64,000 nucleotides of DNA. Source: Caryophanales bacterium. Its GTDB lineage: Bacteria > Bacillota > Bacilli > Bacillales > Bacillaceae_J. The notes under the pieces are model-generated. The model saw only the letters and a list, made by a program, of their open reading frames with translations. It ran no database searches and was not told the DNA's origin. Location of the stretch: positions 101,957 through 165,956 of the forward strand of contig DULJ01000067.1 of NCBI GenBank assembly GCA_012840465.1. Direction: 5' to 3'. The position numbers were made by a program, and so were the translations under genes. Below, piece by piece: positions 21,134 through 28,946 of the stretch (positions are counted from its first letter, which is position 1; every line of letters starts with the position of its first letter).

Positions 21134-22193
21134 GCTGAAAAGTATGTCAAAGAGCTGGATCATCATTCTTGTCATAACCCTTTTACTAACCTTCGTTCAG
21201 CTCCCTTATTATATCTCTTCACCCGGAATGGCGACAGAACTGGCTCCTATTGTAAAAGTGGAGGGTGGAAACAAGGAAAGGGGAAGCTTTTCTTTAACAA
21301 CGGTTCGGTTTGGGAAGGCAAACGTAGTTCAATATGCATGGGCAAAGGTAAATGATTATTATGAAATTTATCCTGAGGACTATATACGACCGGATGGTGA
21401 AACGGAGGATGAGTATTCCAATCGTCAGCTTCATATGATGGAGAATTCGAAGGAACAGGCAACTGTTGTTGCTTACACAAAAGCAAAAAAAGACATCAAT
21501 ATCAAATATAACGGTGTTTTTGTTATGAATGTTATACCGGGAATGCCGGCGGAGAAGGTTTTAAAAGTTGGTGACCGCTTATTTTCTGTTGACGGTCATG
21601 TTATGAAGTCCTCAGAAGAGTTTATTAAATATGTTTCAACAAAGAGTAAGGGAGACACAGTAACGCTGAAATTAGAAAGAAAAGGGAAGACGATGGAAGT
21701 AAAAGTACCTTTAGCTGTTTTTCCTAAAGAACAAACCGGTGAACAAAAAGATAAGGTAGGCTTGGGAATCCTTCTTGTTACGGATCGTAAAGTCGAAGTG
21801 AATCCTCCTGTCACGATTAATACAGAAAAAATAGGCGGACCGTCTGCAGGATTAATGTTTTCACTTGAGATATACAATCAGTTAATTGATTCGGATTTGA
21901 CAAAGGGCTATAAAATTGCCGGTACCGGTACCATCGGTTACGAGGGAGAAGTCGGTCGTATTGGCGGTATCCACCAAAAAATTGTTGCAGCAGATAAATC
22001 CAACATTGAAATTTTCTTTGCGCCAAACGAAAATGGTAAAACACGTGTTGATAAAAATGGAGAAAAAATACTAACAAATTATCAAGAAGCACTTGAAACG
22101 GCGAAGGATATAAAATCCGACATGAAGATTATCCCGGTCAATACGTTTGACGAAGCAGTTGCCTATCTAGAAAAATTACCACCGAAAAAATAA
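21126..22193 (+). CDS. ylbL: PDZ/Lon-type serine protease (YlbL/SepM-like)
   Basis: PDZ domain (IPGMPAEKVLKVGDRL) plus Lon-type PSAGLMFSLE and GTGTIGYEGEVGRIGGIHQKI; start chosen at 21126. Confidence 0.9.
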   Translation: MNKLKSMSKSWIIILVITLLLTFVQLPYYISSPGMATELAPIVKVEGGNKERGSFSLTTVRFGKANVVQYAWAKVNDYYEIYPEDYIRPDGETEDEYSNRQLHMMENSKEQATVVAYTKAKKDINIKYNGVFVMNVIPGMPAEKVLKVGDRLFSVDGHVMKSSEEFIKYVSTKSKGDTVTLKLERKGKTMEVKVPLAVFPKEQTGEQKDKVGLGILLVTDRKVEVNPPVTINTEKIGGPSAGLMFSLEIYNQLIDSDLTKGYKIAGTGTIGYEGEVGRIGGIHQKIVAADKSNIEIFFAPNENGKTRVDKNGEKILTNYQEALETAKDIKSDMKIIPVNTFDEAVAYLEKLPPKK

Positions 22194-22248
22194 AAAAGCG
22201 TAAGAGGCTGTTAGGTTACATCATTTGCCTCCTGCGCTTTTTCTTTCA
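22194..22248. terminator. Convergent terminator ylbL/ylbM
   Basis: AAAAAAGCG...CGCTTTTTCT hairpin. Confidence 0.6.
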
Positions 22249-22250
22249 TA

Positions 22251-23486
22251 TCATAAAAATTGCTTGTTATTTTGATCATATCGTACTGGTGGATTTGAAA
22301 ATTCAGCTTTCATCATATTTGAACGATAAGGCTCCTTTAAACACGCTGCATAAACATTTGAAGCTTTTATATCAAGATTGATCTGTTCATTAGAAAAAGC
22401 AGATAACTTAGAAATGATCGGAATAGCTACATTTTTTTTGATTGAATGTAAATATTCCTGGCCAGCGAGCGAAGTACCCAATAAACGAATATAGGTCGGA
22501 TATTCACTGTTTGCTTTCATTCGTGATTTCGAAGTGTTTGTTAGTATATGTATACAGAGACGCTGTAATCTTGTCCATGTATATCGCTTTGTTTTTATCT
22601 TTTCCATAAACTCCTGAAAAGTTGCAGCAGATGCTATATATTGCAATAGGCGATTTTCTAGACCTTCTTCTACTTCATAGATTTGTCGAAGTTCTTCAGG
22701 TGTAGAGGTAAGAAGTTTGTATTTAAAATAAGCGTAGTAATTTTCCCAATGATGGAACATACCAAAGCTTTTCTTGTAGGTCAAAAGATGTGAGTAAGTA
22801 GTATCTGGAATAACATTTTGTATTTCTTCCAAATTTGTTCTCTCTGAAAAAAGGCTCGAACGTATGCTTGTCGCACTTGCAATATATTGGTCCGCAAAAT
22901 GCTGATCATGATACTGAGCCTTTGTACGTTGAATCGTAAATGGTTGTATGTTACTGCCCAGTTTATCGATGGCTTCTACATAATGAAACCCCAAAATATT
23001 ATTCGGTTGTGAAAGATCAACCGCTGAATCTGCAAACTGCAAAGAATGAAAAGCATCTGAGGCTGCTCTTGGATAGCTTTTCCCTTCTTCCAAAGCTTTT
23101 TTAATGGATTGATCAAAGGATCCTTTCCTTGCTTTCATTTCTTTTAGTGTAGTTTGAAAAGAATGAATATCACCGCTTTCACTGCCAAAGCAAATACTAT
23201 CAATCTCCAAGGCATGCAATAAACTAACAGCACCAAATGCAAAAATTTCAGCCTTTTGGGTCGCAAATACATAAGGCAGTTCAATCACAAGGTCTGCTCC
23301 ACCTTCAAGTGCCATGTTTGTCCGTGCCCATTTTGATACTAACGCAGGTTCACCACGCTGCAGAAAATTACCGCTCATCACCGCTACAACTAAATCTGCC
23401 TCTGTTACTTTTCGTGATTCTTGGATATGATAGTAATGTCCGTTATGAAAGGGATTATATTCCACTACGACACCAACAGCTCTCAT
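22251..23486 (-). CDS. tmcAL: tRNA(Met) cytidine acetate ligase
   Basis: YlbM family: MRAVGVVVEYNPFHNGHYYHI, SGNFLQRGEPA motifs. Confidence 0.92.
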   Translation of the reverse strand: MRAVGVVVEYNPFHNGHYYHIQESRKVTEADLVVAVMSGNFLQRGEPALVSKWARTNMALEGGADLVIELPYVFATQKAEIFAFGAVSLLHALEIDSICFGSESGDIHSFQTTLKEMKARKGSFDQSIKKALEEGKSYPRAASDAFHSLQFADSAVDLSQPNNILGFHYVEAIDKLGSNIQPFTIQRTKAQYHDQHFADQYIASATSIRSSLFSERTNLEEIQNVIPDTTYSHLLTYKKSFGMFHHWENYYAYFKYKLLTSTPEELRQIYEVEEGLENRLLQYIASAATFQEFMEKIKTKRYTWTRLQRLCIHILTNTSKSRMKANSEYPTYIRLLGTSLAGQEYLHSIKKNVAIPIISKLSAFSNEQINLDIKASNVYAACLKEPYRSNMMKAEFSNPPVRYDQNNKQFL

Positions 23487-23522
23487 ACATAAATTCCTTT
23501 CTTTTATAAGTATTTTTCTATG

Positions 23523-23577
23523 TCTAGCTTCAGTGCCTAGTGAACTTCGCTATTGAGGCGCTTGCGCTTTTCTATAG
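23523..23577 (-). repeat. Interspersed repeat, family A short copy
   Basis: Reverse complement AGAAAAGCGCAAGCGCC...GCTAGA resembles copies at 258-321, 27914-28078, 46463-46617, 54104-54138. Confidence 0.6.
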
Positions 23578-23582
23578 TATAG

Positions 23583-23595
23583 TGTAAAGAAAAAA
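23583..23595. repeat. Candidate attachment-site direct repeat (left)
   Basis: TGTAAAGAAAAAA, repeated at 27120-27132. Confidence 0.4.
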
Positions 23596-23627
23596 ATTAC
23601 ACAATAAACCGCATGGTAGCACTAGTG

Positions 23628-24751
23628 TCATATGGTTTCGTCGGATTGATTTTCGTCTTTGACCACAACATGACCACGGAATAGAATTTCGTCTATTTTT
23701 TCACTCGCTTCTACTTGACGCTGGTCAAATACATCGGTATAAATGTTAAGAGTGAAAGATACATCGCTATGACCTAAGCGCTGTGACACGACCTTGGGAC
23801 TCACACCCTCGTCGATCAGGATGGACGTGTGAGTTCTTCTTATGTCGTGAAATCTGATCACTGGTATTTTTAATTCTTCAGCTATTTTCTTTAAGATGTA
23901 TCTCAAAGTATAAGGATCCACGATTTTCTTCTTCTTGGTCCTGAACACTAAATCCTCAGAAGTATTCTTGCTAAACTTTCTGTGCTCCTGGAATTGTTCA
24001 ATCAGGAAATCACTGATAGGGATATAGCGGTCGCTCGATTCTGTTTTAACGGGTCCGATAACATAATCACCTTCAACTAATGTAATCGTGTGTTGGATAT
24101 GAATGACCTTGCTGTCAAAGTCGATATCAGACCAATGTAATCCCAATACCTCGCCGATTCTCATCCCAGTGTAGAAAGCTAATAAATATGTTAGAAAGTA
24201 ATTTGACCGCAGTTTTGCAGCTTCCAAAAAGATCAATGCTTGTTCTTTAGTCCAACTTTTTTGTTTTGTTTTAGACATTTTCGGTTTGTCCACATTCTCC
24301 ACAGGATTTTTGTGAATCAATTCCATTTGAACACCTTTTTTAAAAATAGAGCCAATGATCGTGCCGATATACGATATATACTTTTTAGACATGCCCTGAT
24401 TTTTTAGTTTTTGATAGAAATTGTGGATGTGTATTGGTTTTGTCTAATCGTTCGAATGTGGGCATAATACGAGCGTTTAGCGCACGCTTATAAGAGTACA
24501 TAGTCGATTCTCTGACGTCACCTTGTTTGCTGGAAAGCCACAAGTCTGCAAGTTCTTTAAAAGTGAATTTTGATGTAGGCATGATAAATGCCACGTTCAT
24601 AATCGGCCATCGCTAAAATCATGGCTCTTTCAGCTTCTTTTTCGTCTGCAAATCAACCTTTTGATATTTCTTTACGTTTATTCGTTATGGGATCTTTAAC
24701 ATGAAATCGATATTGATACGTATTTCCCCGTTGTCTTACGTTTCATTTCAC
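23628..24751 (-). pseudogene. Tyrosine recombinase/phage integrase, disrupted
   Basis: C-terminal 254 aa carry the catalytic core (TGMRIGEVLGLHW, HDIRRTHTSILIDEG, LGHSDVSFTLNIYTDV). The N-terminus is split over two further frames with in-frame TGA at 24743-24745 and 24653-24655. Confidence 0.88.
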
Positions 24752-24884
24752 GGAATCACCTTCTTGTAGTTATCCCTCAGTTATTGTGTCTTTTTATATA
24801 TGTTCAGAATCACGTTCTGTTATTTTGATTCTTCTTCTGCAGATGCCAGTTGCGCTTCTTTCTTTGATAACAAGAGCAGGCAAA

Positions 24885-24906
24885 TGGGCCTGCTCTCGAT
24901 GGTTTT
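24885..24906 (-). terminator. Terminator-like hairpin downstream of fic
   Basis: GAGCAGGC-AAATGG-GCCTGCTC near the fic 3' end. Confidence 0.45.
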
Positions 24907-24930
24907 AATTAATTAGCGCTAATTAATTAA
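24905..24930. repeat. Perfect 26-bp palindrome
   Basis: TTAATTAATTAGC|GCTAATTAATTAA, 5 bp from fic stop. Confidence 0.85.
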
Positions 24931-24935
24931 TAGTT

Positions 24936-25652
24936 TTACTCCGTTGTTTCTGGTGGGATCTGTTGGTTTTCTTTATTTTGAAATCTACATAGGCGTTCTT
25001 GTTCTTCTGCCAACATCTTTTCGATGAATTGAGTGAAATGCACTACATCTTGTTCGGATAATAAACGTAAATAGCTTGCTTTATCTTGGCTGTTAATGAT
25101 GAGTGGTTCGAAATCATGTTGCATAAGGGAATAGTTCATCACTATTCGTCCTGTACGCCCATTCCCATCTGCGAATGGGTGAATACGTTCAAAAGCAATG
25201 TGAGCTTCAGCGATGATGCTTAATTTTTCTTTCGAATCTGTTGCTGTGTCTAAACGATAGTTGAGATTATCCACCCATTGTTGCATAAGCATAGGTGTTT
25301 CCTGTACACTTGCTGTCATGAAATCAGCACCCACAATCGCATTTTCAACAGACTTAAATTGTCCTCGATCGTATTGCAGACGATCCATCAATAAAAAATG
25401 AATTTCTTTGACTGTATGCAGTTGTGGCGGCTCATTGTTTTTTAGTGCTTCAAGTACATAGCGGAATGCCTGTTCATGATTTTTGATTTCATATACTTCT
25501 CTTAAATCAAGACTGCGGTTACTCGACACTTGATTGTGCAGTATGATAGAAATGGTTTCTGCTAATGTAATTGTGTTGCCCTCTAATGCAGATGAATGGT
25601 GGGCCAACCGTACAAGGATGTCGTCTAGATATTCTTTTGACCACTTTTTCAT
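24936..25652 (-). CDS. fic: Fic family protein (class II, N-terminal inhibitory motif)
   Basis: Catalytic HPFADGNGRTGR; N-terminal inhibitory-type motif SSALEGN; flap GADFMTASVQETPMLM; intact 238 aa ORF with RBS. Confidence 0.93.
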   Translation of the reverse strand: MKKWSKEYLDDILVRLAHHSSALEGNTITLAETISIILHNQVSSNRSLDLREVYEIKNHEQAFRYVLEALKNNEPPQLHTVKEIHFLLMDRLQYDRGQFKSVENAIVGADFMTASVQETPMLMQQWVDNLNYRLDTATDSKEKLSIIAEAHIAFERIHPFADGNGRTGRIVMNYSLMQHDFEPLIINSQDKASYLRLLSEQDVVHFTQFIEKMLAEEQERLCRFQNKENQQIPPETTE

Positions 25653-25669
25653 TCTCTTTCCCTCCTTTC

Positions 25670-26326
25670 TTAAGATAGGTCCCTTGTTACACGTACCGCT
25701 TTTCCGATAATTCTTGCTGGATTGTTTTCATCAACAATGATGGGACTATGTATCGGATTGTCTGGCATCAGCATAATATAATCGCCTTGTTTTCTTACTC
25801 TCTTCAAGGTTGCTTCTATATCACCATTAACAAGCACAGCTGCAATCTGCCCGTATTCCACTTCTGGTTGTTCACGTATGAGTACATGCGACCCATCAGG
25901 GATCGTTGGCTCCATCGAATCACCTTTAGTTTCGAGGTAAAAAACATTTCCACTAGGCAAGGTGTCCGGGGATTCGTACCGGTAGCCTTTGAAATTCTGT
26001 TCATCCAACAGTGGATCCTCACAGGCGATTGTGCCCAGAATCGGTACAGGTACTGTCATTGGTGCGATAGGTATTAGGTTGGTTGGTTTTTCTTCTGTTT
26101 GTTTGAAGCTAGGGTCTATTTCTGATTTTGGAACTCCGAAAGCTTCTGATAATTTCTCTACGTTTCCTGGACTAATCAATGTTCTGCAATTTATATAGTC
26201 AGAGAGCGTGCTTTTTGAAATACCTGATTTCTCACTAAGTTTCAGTTGGGTCCAGCCTCTAGCGGTTCTTAATCGCGTTATATTATCTGATATCCGCTTT
26301 TTTAAAGGTAAGTCTCGATCGATCAT
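25670..26326 (-). CDS. XRE-family transcriptional repressor with S24/LexA-type peptidase domain (CI-like)
   Basis: HTH RTARGWTQLKLSEKSGISKSTLSDYINC; S24 domain KGDSMEPTIPDGSHVLI with catalytic Lys region ATLKRVRKQ; ATG with RBS AGGAGGTGATGTA. Confidence 0.92.
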   Translation of the reverse strand: MIDRDLPLKKRISDNITRLRTARGWTQLKLSEKSGISKSTLSDYINCRTLISPGNVEKLSEAFGVPKSEIDPSFKQTEEKPTNLIPIAPMTVPVPILGTIACEDPLLDEQNFKGYRYESPDTLPSGNVFYLETKGDSMEPTIPDGSHVLIREQPEVEYGQIAAVLVNGDIEATLKRVRKQGDYIMLMPDNPIHSPIIVDENNPARIIGKAVRVTRDLS

Positions 26327-26360
26327 TACATCACCTCCTTTCCTTTGTAATTCCATTATA

Positions 26361-26376
26361 TCCGAAAAGATACGGA
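26361..26376. promoter_or_regulatory. Candidate repressor operator O1
   Basis: TCCG-AAAAGATA-CGGA overlapping the leftward promoter (TGTACA-N17-TATAAT on the minus strand). Confidence 0.65.
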
Positions 26377-26390
26377 ATGTACACGATATT

Positions 26391-26406
26391 TCCGAAATAA
26401 ACCGGA
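26391..26406. promoter_or_regulatory. Candidate repressor operator O2
   Basis: TCCG-AAATAAAC-CGGA, 30 bp from O1, just upstream of rightward TATAAT. Confidence 0.65.
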
Positions 26407-26446
26407 TACCCTATAATTACACCGAGCAATAAGGAGGTGAAATACC

Positions 26447-26608
26447 TTGGAAATGAAAATAACTTTAAAAGTTACGAGAGTAAACTCAGGACTTAAATTA
26501 GTTGAAGCTACCAATAAATTCGGGGTTAATAAAGATACTTTATCCAAGTATGAAAAGGATTCTTACAACGTGCCTCGATCTTTTTTTGCAAAAATTGAAG
26601 AAGTGTAG
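26447..26608 (+). pseudogene. Cro-like XRE protein, probably truncated/frameshifted
   Basis: TTG start after AAGGAGGTGAAATACC; LEMKITLKVTRVNSGLKLVEATNKFGVNKDTLSKYEKDSYNVPRSFFAKIEEV then TAG; family-like C-terminus (LGPKSYFFRKSKTA) continues in another frame. Confidence 0.65.
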
Positions 26609-26732
26609 GGTGTCCGGTGGAAAATATTTTCTTGGACCTAAATCCTACTTTTTTCGGAAATCAAAAACAGCATAGCGAGGAGGTGAGGGAGATGGAAAGA
26701 AACAATCAAAAACACCAGTTCACACTGGTGTT

Positions 26733-26951
26733 TTGATTAAAGATAATCAGGAACCGGAAGAAGATGAACTTGAAGAGGAAACCGAGATTTCAGATTATAC
26801 AATAGAAGATCACGACACTAAAAAAGGAAGGCTTGTACCTTTGGCTTGCCAGACATGCCATAAACTAAAAAAACATCGAGAAATTGAACGTGACTTATAC
26901 CAATGTACCAAATGTAAAAGATATGTTGACTTAAGAAGAAAATCTTCCTAA
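26733..26951 (+). CDS. Small acidic/zinc-ribbon protein of unknown function
   Basis: 72 aa; CQTCHKLKKH...YQCTKCKRY four-Cys ribbon; start codon uncertain. Confidence 0.5.
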   Translation: MIKDNQEPEEDELEEETEISDYTIEDHDTKKGRLVPLACQTCHKLKKHREIERDLYQCTKCKRYVDLRRKSS

Positions 26952-27119
26952 CCACCTAAAGGGAACAAAGCTAATTATAGAAAAAAGCGTGTGACCACTT
27001 GACCATAGTTATGACCACACACTATATTCTAAACATGCATAAAAAGACACAATAACAAAGGTTAGTTTGAACACGAATGCTAATAAATCAACATTATGCG
27101 CATAATACACAGTGCGGAC

Positions 27120-27132
27120 TGTAAAGAAAAAA
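27120..27132. repeat. Candidate attachment-site direct repeat (right)
   Basis: TGTAAAGAAAAAA, 2 bp upstream of ylbN -35. Confidence 0.4.
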
Positions 27133-27134
27133 TA

Positions 27135-27163
27135 TTGACAAATATGTTGGTGAAAGCTATAAT
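27135..27163 (+). promoter_or_regulatory. SigA promoter for ylbN-rpmF
   Basis: TTGACA-N17-TATAAT, consensus. Confidence 0.85.
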
Positions 27164-27190
27164 TACCTTTGTTGCCTTGAGGTGAAATGA

Positions 27191-27715
27191 ATGAAATGGT
27201 ATATGAATCAATTAAATCAACTCCGAAGTAAAGGGATCTTTGTTGATGAAATGGTTGATGTAAGTGAACTTATCGATATATCTGATATTAGAAGAATTCC
27301 GCCTGTCCATGTAAAAGGGCATGGCGATTTTGGCTCTAATAAAGTTACATTTACATTAACAATGGAAGGGACAATGATTCTTCCTTGCTCTCGGACATTA
27401 AAGGATGCTACGCATTCATTTAAGATTGAAACAACCGAAACCTATTTATTATCACCGGAAGGCTATGGCCATCCGGATGAAGAAAATCTTCATCAGGTAG
27501 AAGGAGAAGTTCTTGACTTATTGCCGATGATCAAGGAAAATATCCTCTTGGAGATCCCTATTCAAATCTTCTGTGATGACCCTTCTGGAGAAGGAGGAGC
27601 ACCACAATCAGGACAAGACTGGGAAGTGATCACGGACCATGATAAGAAGGAAAGAATAGATCCTAGATTGGCAGGCCTGAAAGATTTCTTTAATGAAGAC
27701 AAAAACAATGAATAG
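27191..27715 (+). CDS. ylbN: YceD/DUF177 family protein (YlbN)
   Basis: DUF177-like; immediately upstream of rpmF. Confidence 0.9.
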   Translation: MKWYMNQLNQLRSKGIFVDEMVDVSELIDISDIRRIPPVHVKGHGDFGSNKVTFTLTMEGTMILPCSRTLKDATHSFKIETTETYLLSPEGYGHPDEENLHQVEGEVLDLLPMIKENILLEIPIQIFCDDPSGEGGAPQSGQDWEVITDHDKKERIDPRLAGLKDFFNEDKNNE

Positions 27716-27740
27716 TTAACCTTTTAAGGAGGTGGGAATA

Positions 27741-27914
27741 ATGGCTGTACCTTTTAGAAGAACATCTAAAACTGCAAAAAGAAAGCGTCGTACACACTAT
27801 AAATTACAAGTGCCTGGTATGGTAACATGCCCAAACTGCGGAGAAATGAAACTTGCTCACCGCGTTTGTAAAGAATGTGGGACTTACAAAGGTAAAGAAG
27901 TAGTAAACGACTAA
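27741..27914 (+). CDS. rpmF: 50S ribosomal protein L32 (zinc-binding, four-Cys form)
   Basis: [26 protein letters not shown]...CKEC. Confidence 0.97.
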   Translation: MAVPFRRTSKTAKRKRRTHYKLQVPGMVTCPNCGEMKLAHRVCKECGTYKGKEVVND

Positions 27915-28078
27915 TAGAAAAGCGGAAACGACCGTTTAGCGACGTAAGGACTGGAGCGCATCAACTGAGATAAAGGAAACACGAATCGTGTAGCGATTCG
28001 ATGTTGACTTATCGTAGGGAGATGTGTGAAGTCCACAAGTCGCTGGGAGTTGGAGCTGGACAAAGAAAAAGCGGGGAG
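27914..28078 (+). repeat. Interspersed repeat, family A long copy with internal structured module (27969-28013)
   Basis: AGAAAAGCGG...; GATAAAGGAAAC-[CGAATCG TGTAG CGATTCG]-GTTGACTTATC. Confidence 0.8.
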
Positions 28079-28184
28079 AATTTGATTCTCTGCGCTTTTT
28101 TGCATATTTAATGCAGGAATTCGGGAATATAAGTCTAATATTTAATAAATGGTTATTTTTACATAAAGGAAGAAGGGTAAGGGA

Positions 28185-28946
28185 ATGGGAAAGGTATTAG
28201 TAGAAAGAACTGAAAATGGGGTTGTACGGCTGACGATTAACCGTATGGAAAAAAGGAATGCAATAGATTTTGATGTAATGGACAGCTTTAAAAGAGTTAT
28301 CGCTGAAGTTGCCAATAACAAAAGTGATAAAGTGTTAGTAATTTCAGGCGCTGGGAAGAAAGCCTTTTGTTCGGGCGGGGACTTATCGGTATTTCATAAT
28401 CTTCGTACCAAAGAAGAAGCCTATCAGATGCTTGCTAAGATGGGAGAAATATTGTATTCATTAGTAACGTTAACAAAACCAACAGTAGCTCTTGTAAATG
28501 GTGCAGCGATTGGCGGTGGTTGTGAGATCGCTTCTGCTTGCGATTTTCGAGTTGCAAGTGAAAATGCCCAGTTTGGATTTGTTCAAGGCAAGTTAGGCAT
28601 AACAACAGGCTGGGGAGGAGCATCTATGCTTCTGGAAAAGCTCTCCTACGACAAGGCGATGACACTACTTATGACTGCAAACCGATTTTCAGCCCAGGAA
28701 GGGAAGGAACTTGGCTTCATTAATAAAATATTTTCAGAACAAAACCTTAAAAGGGAGTTCGAAGAATGGATTCAAACCTATGTTGAACAAAGTTCTGGTG
28801 TACTAGCAGCTTATAAGCAAGCCGCGGTTAAAAAGTGGGAATGTGCAAATTTAAGAGACAGGATGTTTGCAGAAATTAATCAGTGCAGTATTCTTTGGGA
28901 ATCAGATGAGCACCATCAGGCAGTAAAATCCTTTTTGGATGCTTAG
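28185..28946 (+). CDS. Enoyl-CoA hydratase/isomerase family protein
   Basis: Crotonase motifs CSGGDLS, GAAIGGGCEIASACDFRVAS. Confidence 0.92.
   Translation: MGKVLVERTENGVVRLTINRMEKRNAIDFDVMDSFKRVIAEVANNKSDKVLVISGAGKKAFCSGGDLSVFHNLRTKEEAYQMLAKMGEILYSLVTLTKPTVALVNGAAIGGGCEIASACDFRVASENAQFGFVQGKLGITTGWGGASMLLEKLSYDKAMTLLMTANRFSAQEGKELGFINKIFSEQNLKREFEEWIQTYVEQSSGVLAAYKQAAVKKWECANLRDRMFAEINQCSILWESDEHHQAVKSFLDA

Larger units (their letters stand above)
23583..27132. mobile_element. Decayed integrated element (prophage/ICE-like remnant) with integrase, Fic, CI-like repressor and Cro-like genes
   Basis: Integrase pseudogene at one end, divergent repressor/Cro switch, foreign gene content interrupting ylbM-ylbN synteny; candidate 13-bp direct repeats TGTAAAGAAAAAA at both borders. 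Confidence 0.75.

Noticed and set aside
20551-21150. 199-aa minus-strand ORF antisense to ylbK
   Set aside because: Low-complexity Ser/Thr/Ile-rich shadow translation of a well-supported patatin-family gene.
24300-24460. Programmed ribosomal frameshift producing the integrase
   Set aside because: The A-run at the shift is suggestive, but the same gene carries two TGA codons and a second frameshift, so decay is the simpler explanation.
24806-24822. CAGAATCACGTTCTG as a LexA/DinR box in the element
   Set aside because: Spacing and half-sites do not match the Bacillus CGAAC-N4-GTTCG consensus well enough.
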